Shown here: piece after piece, positions 26,229 through 37,599 of the stretch
How the letters are laid out: each line of letters begins with the position of its first letter
Position numbering within the stretch: position 1 is the stretch's first letter
From: Alectoria sarmentosa
Taxonomy: Eukaryota; Ascomycota; Lecanoromycetes; Lecanorales; Parmeliaceae
DNA length: 64,000 nt
Direction: 5' to 3'
Assembly: GCA_009733775.1 (NCBI GenBank)
Contig: WOGZ01000021.1
Coordinates: 1-64,000 of the forward strand
Notes under the pieces: generated by a model
Databases searched by the model: none
What the model was told of the DNA's origin: nothing
What the model saw: the letters and a program-made list of their open reading frames with translations, nothing else
Made by a program: the position numbers and the translations under genes

Positions 26229-27972
26229 GCTCACACGAGATCCAAGGCTTTGAGACGGTTCGAGCTATTGATCGAGAGGCGTTGACTGATTCACGCAATT
26301 TGCCTTTCGTTCGTTACCTACATCAACGTACTCGTACATTAGTTGAAGGCATTTAGATTAATATGTTTCAAGTCACAGCAAGGGTGGCCCTACTACATAG
26401 GAATGAACACGACAAAAGCAAAATAGATACGTCAAGAATGTCCCTAGTTGCCCGATCAGAAGCCCGGCGGCCCAATTAGCCATAGCTAGCGAAAGCGACA
26501 CCATAACGCTCTGTCAACACGCCGAATACCTTTCTACCCTCAGATCCCTAGTAAGGTTTCACCAGCGGGGCTCAAAAAAGTCGGTGGGCTTCTACTCGGC
26601 GGCATAAGAGCTGATATCCATAGCTCCATTCCGAAGCATAGGATCAGCTTCAAGATCGGTGCCGCACCTCTTTGGCATATATGGGACGCGTCCTCAGCGT
26701 CTGTAGTACCGGGCGAGCAAAAGGGTCGGATGATTTGAGAAAAAAACTTTCGACGGACGTCGGAGCTGTCTTTGGCATCCCTTTGCAATAATTTGAAACC
26801 TTGAGTCAGGGTCAAAGGCTTGCACGCTTTGTGTGTTACGACAAGTCGGCCGGCTAAGTATCTGGAAACCTAAAGCACCAGGGTTCGGCTTCAAGATTGC
26901 CACGCTTGGCATAAGAACTCTCTGACCTCCTTTACTTTACTTGGAGCATCATATCTATCAGTTTTCCAAAAAAAATGAAGCGTTGAGCGTTACGATCCGT
27001 TCTTTCTTGCTGAGCTGCAGTATTGGGTCTGCCATCGAAAGCTTACTTGCTTAGCAAAAACAGTTTTCTCTGCGTCGAACCCTTGGAACATGGGATCGGC
27101 CTCGAAGGTTGAACGCCGGGTCGGCGTACGAGCTGTTCTTTCTCGCCGATCTGTAGTATCGATTCAACCTCGATATCGCCTACACGGTGTTAAACGTTGG
27201 CGTTGCTGCTGTTCCCACCGGCGGCGAAGCTATTATTTATTTGTAACCGACAATGACAAGGCGCGTGGTCAATAACGTGGTGTTTTTAGCAACCTTTGCC
27301 TTTGTATGCATACTCGCCGACAAGATTTATAAAACAATTTACTCAAGGTGATACCACCTGTGTGAAAAGGGATATTATTAAATTTTTTCAATTCGAGAAA
27401 CTTCCACGAGGTCAAATCGTATGACCGAACGGTGGCCGGACCAAAAGAGGTTATCAGGCTTACCCTGAGTACCTGAGTTTGGTAGGTCTCTTAGAGGGGG
27501 CCAACGGGGAAAGGAACAGATTTGGTGGTCATGAAATTCAACATCACTCAACGAGGACTACGTGTCATACAAGTTACGGGCGTACCCTAAAGTACCTATA
27601 GCATTACGCCGATCGATGTGTTGGTTATACCGTTCGACCAGACGCACCAGGTTCACGTGGCTGAAGCTACTTATGTAATTGCTGCATACAAAGCATGGAG
27701 CATGAAGAGAGAGAGCTACATACAAGTGGGGCAGTGGACCAGAACCGTAGATGCCAGCTCGCGAACAACTTGCCCAACGAACGAACCATCCTTTGGTTAT
27801 CTGTGGCTCGTATTTAATTGGGTAACTCCAAGGGCTCATTTCTCAGCCTCCTGCCAGGCGCCACCTCAATCCCACGCCACCCCCCAGTGGACCGATTACT
27901 TCAAACGGAGTAAAAGTATGAAAGACGTCGTCCGCGTGCCCATTGTTTAGCCAACTCGATTTCCGATGTGTC
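26229..27972. other. Intergenic, no supported gene
   Basis: Several short frames exist on both strands, but none has splice-consistent extensions, domains or a recognisable protein character. The sequence is of normal composition with poly-A/T tracts near 26,970 and 27,380. Confidence 0.6.
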
Positions 27973-28987
27973 CTACGGGTTGTAGCTCAGGGTGACGGCA
28001 TCCTTGGGTTGATACCATTTGAAGCCGTCCGGGACCTTGACCGTTCGATTCTTCAGCCATGCTTGCAGTGCATCCCAGTCCACGCACTTGTGATGCGTAT
28101 TTGCATTCGGCGTCGGATTCTGGTGATCTAGAACCCAAGTATAAGGGATGATGCCGGTATCGAATTGGCACATTAGGCTCTGCCGGATATAATCCACGCA
28201 GTGCTCATAGTGTCTCTCGTAGAGCTCCGGCACACGCTGCTTCTTCTCCTGCGTCTTGGAGAAGTACCCCACGTGGTGATCCTGCCAGATGTAATGTAAA
28301 CAGTGCAGCTGGTGCGCGCCAATGGTGGCAGCGATGTAGCCACCGCCGGCTTCGGGAGGGAACTGCGCCGACCAGTCGGGATGTTTCACCATTTCGATGT
28401 CCTCCTTGGCTACGCTAATGAGGCCATCTGCATCATCATCATCATCGTGCACTTAGCGAAAGGCTTTTTTTGCAGCAGCGATATTGAAGGGTTCCTCAGG
28501 GAGCAAGATATCCATTCACCTACATTTCATAATGTCGTACCAAGCCTTTTCTACATCTGGGGTCGGTGGCCCCTTGAAGGGGCTTTGATACCATAGCGAG
28601 CCGTTGAATTGTCGATGGACATAGGGGTAAGGAGCAACTGCATCATTGACAGGAGCTATTGAAACGCGCCCGAGACGCGTAGATGTCAGCCTTTTTCAGC
28701 TCATTGAGCTCCAGGAGCAATCTGAAGGCACGCTCACAGTAGTAATTGAACCTGTCCCAGCACTCGCATCGATTGTTTTGAAGGCTTTGCTGTATGCCAG
28801 CAAACAACCCTGACACGGCTATCACACTCCCGAAGTAGACAATCCAATATCCATATATTTTCAAACTCCCGCGCTTCTTGCCGGTGAATAGGCTCTCTTC
28901 GTCAAGCAGTAGAGTTTGCAACATATCACCTGCTGTGCGCTCTTTTTGAGACCGCTCCTCATCTATAGAAAGAGCCGTGTCCGACAT
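27973..28987 (-). CDS. UstYa-family protein (DUF3328, PF11807), oxidative tailoring of peptides or mycotoxins
   Basis: Three exons (28987-28738, 28655-28524, 28427-27973) give 278 residues. The introns have GTGAGC...CAATAG with a GCTGAC branch point, and GTAGGT...TGCAG. There is one membrane segment at about residues 44-66 (IYGYWIVYFGSVIAVSGLF). Then follow the family segments NYYSPVNDAV and FNGSLWYQSPFKGPPTP, and the two hallmark HxxHC motifs HQLHC (about 166-170) and HYEHC (about 200-204). UstYa-type proteins act in ribosomal-peptide (dikaritin) and other cyclic peptide pathways, where they are linked to oxidative ring closure. The motifs and length are complete, so it may be active. A small secreted repeat protein lies about 1.3 kb away in the divergent direction, a suggestive pairing. 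Confidence 0.88.
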
Positions 28988-30312
28988 CCTGGCACTTGAC
29001 GTTCCCCCTGTAGAGGAATATGGGAGTCAGCAGCCAAGAAATTTCGAAGCTAAGTAGCGACTCGCCAGATATGATAGACTGATTCGAGGACTGATACTGT
29101 TTCCGAGGTTCTTGATCAAAGAAAAAACAGAACAATAGCACATAAAGTAAAGGCGAAGGGCGATGGGCTACAGAACATACGAAGAAGGAGCATAGAAGAT
29201 CTTTGTATATCGCTTTGTAGCCTGGAACCAGTGCTTGAGTACAAACAGTGCCCTTCGATCAAGATGCTGTAGCAGCCCGCAAAGCGATAAGAAAGGTGTT
29301 TCGATACAATTCATTGCGATCGAGCACACCCCTCTCGAATCGTTTTAGTGCTGGCGGTTTTCGCTTTGACTTGCATCGAAGAAACTCTTTCACACCCTGA
29401 ACAATTGAAGTAGTCGGATCCGTTTTCCGCAGATTTAGCTTCAAACACTTAACACAGCAAGAAAATCCCTCATGCAGCCTTAAAGTATTGAAGCAGTAGA
29501 TTGAATTTTAGTTGAATGCAGCAAGCTTGATATGCATCAAAAAAGCATCTCGCACCTTTGCATGTCTCCAGGGAAATAACATCGCTGAGAAACTTCTCAC
29601 CAATCCAAAGAAAATAGGTAAGTGTGATATGACAATCGAGGCAATGCACAGAACTACTTCATGATACTTCTGTATACGTCTGGCAATCTGCTTACAACGC
29701 AGTGAGTCTATCTCAGAATGCGGACTCCGGCGTGACGGTTCGAGGGTGGCTAGCTAAGCTATGCCGCCAAGGGAAGGACCTTGATTGGCGTGAAAGAAGA
29801 ACAAAAGGTCCTCAGATTCGGCAGCAAAATGGATGCAGTCAACACTGCGGGGTATCGCTAGATTCTTCCAAATACAGGTCCGAAAAGTCAAGGACAATCA
29901 ATGATTCAACTTGATCTGCGCGGTGTGGCAGAGTCCTACGTGTCGATAGGCTGAACGAATGCACCCACCGCCTTGCAAACAAACAAAGACCGCATAATAG
30001 AGTGCGACGGAGAATGACAGATCATGCGTGTATGCAAGAAGGCTTCCTTTGCATCCAGGTTCTGATCTCCCAGTGCTTAGCTTAACACTTCATCGGCATT
30101 ATTGCATTATCGAACTATTTTTGGGTCCCTTGCGTTAGGGAAAACATCTTGGGAAAGATATAACAAAGAAGTGTCGTCTTCTTCTTCTTACCCTGTTTCC
30201 AAAAAGAAAAGAAAAGAATCAAGCAACTAAGGTCGCAAGAAATCAAGAAGTGAAAAGCTCTACTTATCTATCAACTCCATTACCCTTCTTGCATTGCTCA
30301 CTTTATTCGAAA
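28988..30312. promoter_or_regulatory. Intergenic region between the divergent UstYa-like and secreted-repeat genes
   Basis: About 1.3 kb without a supported gene between two divergently transcribed genes. The last 120 bases before 30313 are CT- then A-rich (TTCTTCTTCTTACC, AAAAGAAAAGAAAAG), typical of fungal core promoters and leaders. No specific operator can be assigned. Confidence 0.5.
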
Positions 30313-30595
30313 ATGCTCAAAGCCACGTTTCTCGTCAGCCTCTTAGCTGCCTACGTAGCAGCAGCCCCAGTGGCTCACCCTGCCAGTTAAAACGAATCCT
30401 GATCACCATACCAGTAGTGGAAACTGACGAATGCTGCCAGACTTCGAGACCGACCCGATGTTGCAAGTCGGCGAGAAGGAGGCTTCGTCGTACGCTAGTA
30501 GTAGCAGCAGCAGCAGCAGCCAGAGAGCCAACTTCGAGACCGACCCGATGTTGCAAGTCGGCCAGAAGGAGGCCAGCTCGTATGCCGAGAATTAG
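30313..30595 (+). CDS. Small secreted protein with internal 30-residue duplication; candidate RiPP precursor
   Basis: Model: exon 1 30313-30385, 55-bp intron 30386-30440 (GTTAAA, CTGAC branch point, CCAG), exon 2 30441-30595, 75 residues. The first 18 residues or so are a clear signal peptide (MLKATFLVSLLAAYVAAAP). The splice junction recreates N in NFETDPMLQVG exactly as in the second copy, which supports the intron. The mature part is two copies of NFETDPMLQVG(E/Q)KEASSYA joined by a run of eight S and QRA; the DNA period is 90 bp. A signal peptide plus near-identical internal repeats beside a UstYa gene is the layout of fungal dikaritin precursors. However, there are no KR Kex2 sites, and only two repeats. 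A further intron-like segment (GTGAGT at 30642 to TTCAG at 30705) suggests the transcript continues, or that the 3' coding part has been frameshifted. It could equally be an unrelated secreted effector-like protein. Confidence 0.6.
30441..30586 (+). repeat. 90-bp period tandem duplication inside the secreted protein gene
   Basis: Units 30441-30496 and 30531-30586 share 56 bases with only a few changes and identical first 31 bases. They are separated by a serine-codon run (AGT/AGC) and QRA codons. Confidence 0.9.
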
Positions 30596-30959
30596 GCCGG
30601 TTCCGAGAAGACTTTCTTGCTTCAAGAAGTACCTTAGGGAGGTGAGTCCGGGGGACCACCGTGAACCGGCTTCTCTTCTTAGACGACCGCTGACAGCTGC
30701 TTCAGTGAAGCTGAGTCTGGTGACAAAACAATGGCATTTTGAGATTTGGTGGGAAAGATCGATGGGATCGGAGGCCATAGCTTAGTGACGAATGCGGGGG
30801 ACACGAAGACTTTGTTTCATTGTTCATCAAAGCAAGTCGATCCCTTGACTGCCTCAAGTTGTCAACAATTATGAATGGAATACAAACAATTTCTACTCAT
30901 GAAGATGCTTGAACTCAATTTCATTCATCGTAACTACTATCCACGGGTACGACCCGTTT

Positions 30960-32364
30960 CTATGTCTTAGCCTGTAGAACAAACCCCGTTCGCCCAACCC
31001 GTGCAACCGTCAAAGCCGCTGCACCAAGAAGCATGCTTGTTGCCGCCCAAATTTGCGCCCCCAAATATGTCTCACCGTCGGCTTGGATCAAGGCTCCAGC
31101 AATAGGGCTTCCGGTCAGGCTTGCAAAAGCTACCACGCTGAAAGCCAACCCCATCCTGGTGCCGAGCTTGCTCAGGTCATCCGTGAGCGCGGCGAGAGAG
31201 ACCGCAAAGAGAGACTGAATGGCAGAGGCGAAGAGGCCATAAATGGCGGCAAACACGTAGAGTCCGCTGCGAGAGTCCCCAACACCAATCCAGCAGTATA
31301 AGATGATGGCGACCAAGGTCGCTGTTGGAATCGCCGTGTTGAGTGGGCCGCACCATCGCGATGCGATGAAACCGGGAAGTATTCTCCCCGGTATTCCGAG
31401 TCCATTGGAGATGAGCAAAATGTTGATTGAATCGGTAGACGTGAACCCGGCAAACGTATGGCCGTATCTATCGATCTTTACTCTGTGTTAACGGTATAAT
31501 CTATCATTCAGGTCGAATCGGAAAGGAACTTACGTAGTAGAATGCAAAATACACGGCCCAGTATATAAGAAAGAAACCAGTGACGAAAAAGATATAGGGC
31601 ATCTCGGTAAAAGCTCTCCAGTCCGCAAGAGTCCCTGATCTTCGCGGAGGTACACGCATACGGAGAAGCAAATTAATTGCGATAGCAGCGACGAGCGTGA
31701 CGAAGCCCATAGAGCGCAGAGTCCATCCAAACCCTGATTCAAATCAGTACCATTCTTCGCTGAGACGCTTGGAGATTTGGGAGACAGGACCGATACGCGG
31801 AAGCAATTGCTGCACCATAGCAGGACAGACGAGGCCTCCCGATCCTGCTCCCGCAGCAATGATTGCCACTGCAAGAGACTTGTTGTCCTTGAAATAGGAT
31901 GCGGGTATCGAGAGTCCGGGCATATAAAGAATGCCCATGCCCAACCCCACACACATACCTTGGGACAAAAACAGTTGGTAGTACTGTGTTGATAGGCTTG
32001 TCATGAAGAGCCCAAGGATGATGAACAAGGTGCCCGCGAAGACGGCCTCGTGCACAAGCCCGGCGTCACTTGCCCTCCCTGAGAATGTACCAATCACGAG
32101 GAGCGTGAATATCTGCATTGTCCCGATTCACGAGATAGCGGATGGCACAACCTCAAACTTGTCTTCATAGTACGATTGGAAGACACCGAAGCTCGTGATG
32201 AGACCCCACGTAACGAAACACATAAGATGGCCGGCCAGCACTTGTAGCCAAGCAGTGGTTCCGCCGTCTGGTGGAGGTCCAGGGTCATCGGAAGGCAAAG
32301 CTGGAAAGATACCGTATCTTCTCCGTGGCTTTTCTTCGTTGCGATCGTCTTGCTCAAGATCCAT
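30960..32364 (-). pseudogene. MFS transporter of the monocarboxylate-permease type, interrupted by an in-frame TGA
   Basis: Reconstructed exons: 32364-31791, 31733-31534 and 31475-30960, 429 codons if the stop is read through. The N terminus has the family hallmark PDGG...AWLQVLAGH; membrane segments follow through GLITSFGVFQSYY, GTFSGRASDAG, GLGMGILYMPG and LISNGLGIPGR. The intron at 31476-31533 is GTAAGT...AAAG. The intron at 31734-31790 (or to 31796, depending on the donor used) has a TACTGAT branch point and removes a second TGA. The TGA at 32128-32130 (codon 79) lies in unbroken frame at SAIS-stop-IGTMQIF, where the family has a tryptophan (SWIGS), so TGG appears to have become TGA. No splice option removes it, so the protein would stop at 78 residues. 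Cluster exporters of this family sit beside metabolite genes. A GTG start farther upstream in frame is possible but less likely. Confidence 0.75.
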
Positions 32365-33794
32365 GCTTGGCTCGTCAAAGGTTCGGCCTTGTGACACCAG
32401 GTTAGAGAATCTCGCGGTATCCTGGCCCTTGGTTGCCTCTTATTTTACTTTCTCCAGACTCGAATGGCCTTGAGCGCTCGACGCCCGCTTAAAAGATTTT
32501 TGGGCAGAATTCTGATGCACAAAGGGAATCGCAGTTGCGAAGACATAAAAGAAATTTTTGTATGCCATCTCTCCTGCAATTTGTTCTTTGAGCAGTCTGT
32601 CTAAAAAAGCCCCTTTCAATCTCTAGGTATGTAGGCAATAGCCTCGACGGTCTTCTCCGGTGCTAATCAGATTGGTACTTAGTGGAGCAACAGTAGAAAG
32701 AGGATCGGCTCGTAAATTTGACTTGTCAAGGAAGCAGTGAAAGGGTTAGATCAGCGAATCCAGACGCTTCTCTTCCGACGAGGTGCGGATGGTTGGATAG
32801 GTGATTTTGCATGAGCATGTAAAATAAGGTAATCACGCGACCCAGATAAGTTTTTTTTTCTTGGCGTTCCAAGCTCTCGGGCTCCGGAGGAATGTGAAGG
32901 CATTTTTGTTCGGATCCGACTACTTTGACTAAGTACTCTACTCGTAAATATGCAGGTCGCTGGGTTTGGAGGCTGTTCTGCAGAAAACGGCTGGCGGGTA
33001 GCAAAAATGCCCACACACCTTTAATTCGCGAAGGTCTTGACAACTTCGCAACGAGTTATTTTTGGGAGATAACTCCAATTCAAAATCTCTGAAGAATCAC
33101 CTCATTTACATTTTATAAGACAAAGGCTTTTCTATTGCTGTCGTGGTTGATAAATTATGATGCCTTGAAATAATTCAGGGTGTGTGGGCTTTTTTGCTAC
33201 CCGCGAGAACGGATCCGACTGCTTAAAATTAAGGTACTCGGTTTCACCCGGAAGTGTAATCATCCCCCCGACCGCTCCCCTGGATGGCAGGATACCGCCA
33301 TTGCATTAACCAACCGGACATGAGGCCACCCTCTTGGGAACTGCTTGAATGCAAGTACTGTAGGTATCAAGTGGGATGGGTCTAAGCGTTATGTCGCCAG
33401 CGGAAGCCTGCGAGCCCCCTTCAATGCATCTGCATTATTACCTCACTATGCTTTTCCAAGCTGAATACCCTGATAAGAGCATTCTTTACCAATCAGGTGC
33501 AGGACTTCATGGGACTTAAGAGGTCCTTTTCCTTCCACACCTGCTTTTCTTCCTGCAACCCTACGGGTAGGATTACCGTGCGGCTCGTATTCCTCTTGCC
33601 AAGGGTTTAGAAAATAAGAATGCTTGCCTGCCTGCTCTTGGGAAGATAGTGTGAATGGATCTAACCAGCATTCGATAAAAGCCGCGGTGCTGCAACACAT
33701 GACTCGTGCTGAAAGCTGGCCACACTTATATCAGAGAGCCTGCTCTCTCCTCTTCACCAAGTCTACATTTCGAAAAGGCATATAGGTCGCGAAG
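32365..33794. other. Intergenic, no supported gene
   Basis: No frame shows domains or splice-supported continuity. It forms the shared upstream region of the divergent transporter and rhodopsin-domain genes. Confidence 0.6.
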
Positions 33795-35017
33795 ATGGGC
33801 ATAGCAACACGTGGTAGCGCTATTGCCATCGGATTTTGCTTTCCTATTATCGGTGGAATTCTTGTGGCGCTTCGATTCTACAGTCGCTGGCACCAAAAGA
33901 CCTCGAGGCAGATTGATGATTGGCTTTGCCTGCCAGCATGGGTTTGTGTAGAGTCGAGACACAGCAAAGGCAGGATCGTGACTGACTCTTCGTCAGCTTT
34001 CCCTAACTGGCTGTTGTGTCTCACTCCTGACTGGTAGGTTACCCTTCCGAACATCTACTTTTCGACAATAACGCGCCGCCTAGGAGTTTACAAAGATGCA
34101 TTCGTCGAACAAACTGTGACAAACCCCGATTTTGTTACGGAACAGCAACGTGTTCTTGCGCAAGTATGTGCAGTTCCTTTTCTTTCAATTCAACCTTGAG
34201 TACTACGCATCGACATTATACTAAGACGTCGCTTGATTACAGGTCACGGGCGCACTAGTAATATTCTGGATTGCTTCCAATACACTCATCAAACTCTCTG
34301 TTCTTTTTTTCTACCGCCGCATCTTCATCGGTCGAACTTTCAACATTTGTAACCGCATTCTAATAGGCCTTTCACTTCTCTGGGTAGTGTATGCCTTTCT
34401 CTCCTGGATTCTGTATTGCGGTACAAATCTTCATGCCGACTTCGAAGGTGGCTGGGCCGCTTGCGCTCCCTGGGGTTTTGATATTCAGATGGGTGTCTTT
34501 TGCTTGGATACCTTTATCGATTTCTTTGTACTTATCCTACCCGTTCCCTTTGTGAGTGCACACCCTTACCGCTAGTCATTGGTCTGGTCACAACGACTGA
34601 CGGACTCAATGTAGGTCTGGAGACTGCAATTAAGTCTCTCGCGGAGACTGATAATCGCAATGATCTTCTTGCTTGGAGGATTGTGAGTGACAATGTTGTA
34701 TCGTTCTATTCTCAAGTTGGGTCTAATATCTGTAAGCGCCTTCGTTGCCGGCCTCAACAATACAATTGACCAGTTGGTCTACTTGACAAATCCTACCGTT
34801 GCAGACTCTGGGGGCAACGCAAACTTTTTCCAAGGTGTGTGGGCCAAACAGCTAGCAAGCGAATCACCAGTTACAAAGCCCCTCTTGCTCCTCATTGCGA
34901 GTCTTCGTTGTCTAGTTTCCTAGCTGATACCAGCACATAGGGTCTGGTCTTCTCTTCTCCAATTGGCCAGCCATCGAGGTTGGTGTCGGTCTTATGCTTG
35001 CAACCTCCCTAGCCTAA
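33795..35017 (+). CDS. Integral membrane protein with fungal rhodopsin domain (SAT4-like, PF20684), shortened C terminus
   Basis: Six exons: 33795-33941, 34038-34163, 34243-34551, 34615-34682, 34737-34834, 34941-35017. All joins keep phase and give 274 residues. Family features in order are RFYSR and DDWLCLPAW; KLSVLFFYRRIF with a long hydrophobic stretch; a CGTNLHADFEGGWAAC loop; LPVPFVWRLQLSLSRRL; and NWPAIEVGVGLMLA. Several transmembrane helices are evident. Members are widespread in filamentous fungi and often sit in metabolite clusters; their function is mostly unknown. The frame ends at TAA 35015-35017 just where the family reads on as AxLPSLRPL; LPSLSSRASQALPK continues in the next frame to 35388. 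This points to a one-base deletion near 35005 that removes the cytoplasmic tail, so the gene may be newly broken, or the locus may carry a sequencing error. Confidence 0.7.
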
Positions 35018-35388
35018 GCTCCCGTGCCTCCCAGGCTCTCCCCAAACGAATCCGGCAAGGCTGGAACCTGTCTTTGTCTAGCATCCGCCACGCTATGGAG
35101 AGACTTTCGTTGAGATCAGATCCAAAAAGTCACAACGACCCCCATCTTACAAAAACTGGCCATGACGGCACGGCCTCGAATTGGTATAACAGCCGCCATG
35201 GGTCATACAGGCATCTAGAGCAGGGAGGTTCGGCGGCTACCATCTCTCACATTCCGCTGGTCCATGTAGGACCGAAGGCTAAGGTTAGCCGTGAGACCGG
35301 GTCGGCGGGTGGTCACGTAAATGGCTATATTCCAGAGCCGACCGAAAATGGGAATGGCAAGGTAATCAGAGGGTTTGATGCCGTATGA
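35018..35388 (+). pseudogene. Frame-shifted C-terminal tail of the rhodopsin-domain protein
   Basis: In the +1 frame relative to the upstream exon the sequence encodes LPSLSSRASQALPKRIRQGW and continues to a stop at 35388. It is a polar, charged tail of the kind that follows the last helix in this family. It is contiguous with 34941-35017 without splice signals. Confidence 0.55.
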
Positions 35389-36796
35389 CTGCTCAGAGAA
35401 GAGTTTTTTGATTCTCTCAAGCCCGACAAACAAGTCAGTGTCATCTCCCTGACTCTGCATATTTCTTTCTATTTACCAGCCTCTGTTGTATGCTTCGAAG
35501 GCAGATAGTGGTGGCCAAACGACATTCAGAGGCAACCATTAGATTGACCTTGAGATTTACCAGTCAATATCGGGTAGATTTTCTCTCTAGTTCAGGCGCT
35601 AAAGATGACTGCCGCCTTAAACAGCGTAGAAACCAGAGATTAGAGACCTTGTCGAATCTGAGACCTTCCCATTCAAGCAACACCGGTGGCCAAGCTGAAA
35701 AGCTCAGGCCACGGCTCATCTTTCTGCGCTTCTATGATCCAAATCCCGACACTGTGGGCACGATGGCAAGATGACGCTAAGCATGCATCTAATAAGTACG
35801 AGGACTAGGGCCGGCACGGACCTGGATGCCGGTCCGAGGGGTCCTAAGTTAGGTGGGTAGAGCCGTGGAGCCTAGACCGCTAGCGTAGATCTACGACCTG
35901 TCATTCATGACTGTCAAACTCGCCGAGATACAGAGTAAAGGAATGAACGTAAAGTAAAGTAAAGTAAAGTACCTTGTGCTTTCGCTATCACTTCGTAAAG
36001 CATCGAGCGCATCTTATCCTTATTCGTATTGAGACCCTATTGGTGAATGGCGACTCAGCCTTGCCTTTTTCTTTTTTTCCAGAAAGAAATGTGGTGGGAG
36101 CTTGCTTGGAGCCTGGAATCCACCGAACTCTGGGCAAACTCTCACCTGTCTGATAAGTCAGTTATACTGGACACAAGACATTAGAAAGCTGTTGCCCTAC
36201 CCTCGCCTTCGAGATCTGGTCCCAATTAAAGCTGAGCATGCACTCTTTCACACCAGTTCCCAAACGTCGGATGGGAAGATATCTTTAGGTGCCACACGAC
36301 CGGTGGCTTTGAACATCGAGTATTGGTCTAGTGGAAGGATTTGATTTGCCCGCACGCTCACGGTCCAACAACACAATCAGTTCAGGCTGGCAATACTCTG
36401 GTAGGATGAGTAAAGACTTTTGCTTCGAGACGTAGCCTCAAGTAGACTCGTCATTACATGAGTGGAAGCGCCCATGGCTCCTGCCTCGATGTCTTTTCAG
36501 AAAAGAGGCATCACTTCTACCATTGTGTTGGGTCGAGACCGAGCGGACGCCGTACATCAGAGCAATCGTCTCCCCAAGCATACTTTGATTGGTTCATCTT
36601 CAATATGCACGCTGTGGTTCGCCATGGGCATGGAAAGCGCGGCAAATGGCTCATACCCGCCTTAATCGATGGAAACCGCTTTTCAAATAGAGCGCTGTGG
36701 ACAGCTTCCAGACGAGAACCGCAAATAACATGACTCTTTGCAAGTCGAAGTCATATGATTCTGCATAGATCGATGTTTAGGGGAAGCTTTCAGAGA
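35389..36796. other. Intergenic, no supported gene
   Basis: Short frames only. A (AAAGT)n microsatellite lies near 35,948-35,970, and a GC-rich segment with short inverted pieces (GCCGGCACGGACC...GGTCCGAGG) lies near 35,810-35,850. Confidence 0.55.
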
Positions 36797-37307
36797 ATGC
36801 AAATCTCGATAACCGTCCCACTTCTTGTGCTTCCAGGGCTAATCAAATCGACTTTGGCGGGAACCCTGCCTCTCACCGTCACAAGCTCCTCTCGTCAACC
36901 CGAATTCGAGGTTACTCTCAGGTGATATCAACGCATCAGGTCCGGCAACAAGGTCAGTCCTCAAACGAACAGATTGCCCACATAGATCGGGTCGTCACGC
37001 TCTCTAACCTCCATCGTTACAAAGCCTCAAAGACCACTCAGTCGACTCGTACCAAATGCGAGTTCACGGCACCACTACGTCTTTGATCTTCAGTAAACAC
37101 GGGCCTTCAATATATTTTCGGACATTTCTCGACCTTGTCGCCAAAGCGCAACATCAAGTCGTTGGAGCGGTCGTCGCGGCGCATGGTGACGGGTTTGTAT
37201 CGCAGTCGAACTTTGAGTGGTCTGAAAAGAAGCTGTATATTAAGATCAGTCGCCCACTCGCTCAGGAAGATTTGACCTGGCTGATGCTGGCGGACACGCT
37301 GGAATAG
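36797..37307 (+). CDS. Putative small secreted protein, unknown family
   Basis: Two exons (36797-36921 and 37025-37307) give 135 residues. The intron is GTGATA...CAAAG with a TCTAAC branch point, and the phase is preserved. The N terminus MQISITVPLLVLPGLIKSTLA looks like a signal peptide. The second exon is a well-formed globular stretch (FRTFLDLVAKAQHQVVGAVV, LYIKISRPLAQEDLTWLML). I do not recognise a family. No cysteines are visible in the mature part, which is unlike many effectors. It lies between the rhodopsin-domain gene and the NRPS relic. Confidence 0.45.
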
Positions 37308-37599
37308 ATGAGGGTTTTTTTTTTGATGGTCTGCAAGGGTGGTTTGAGACCTCATTTACAATCTTAGATGATACTGCGGGACCCGTGGGGGATGGAAGGG
37401 TTTCCTTTTGGTGAAAACTGCTGAAGGGAAGAGTGTGGGAAAACACATCATAGCCAGCTCAGGATCTGAATGAGCCAGATGATCAAAGTAAAGCAAATCC
37501 TGCGACCTCCTCGTCCACCACATAAGATTGGCGACTCAGGCGACCCGGTATTTTCTCTTCACCCTAGACGTCGCAGAAAAGCCATGGGAATGTGTATGG

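Noticed and set aside
27558..28171. Several overlapping frames downstream of the UstYa-like gene
   Set aside because: They lack conserved features and overlap the real UstYa coding end or noncoding sequence.
30294..30785. 163-residue open frame overlapping the small secreted protein gene
   Set aside because: It lies in another frame, has no signal peptide, and is R- and S-rich in the way of a shadow of the repeats; the spliced frame explains the sequence better.
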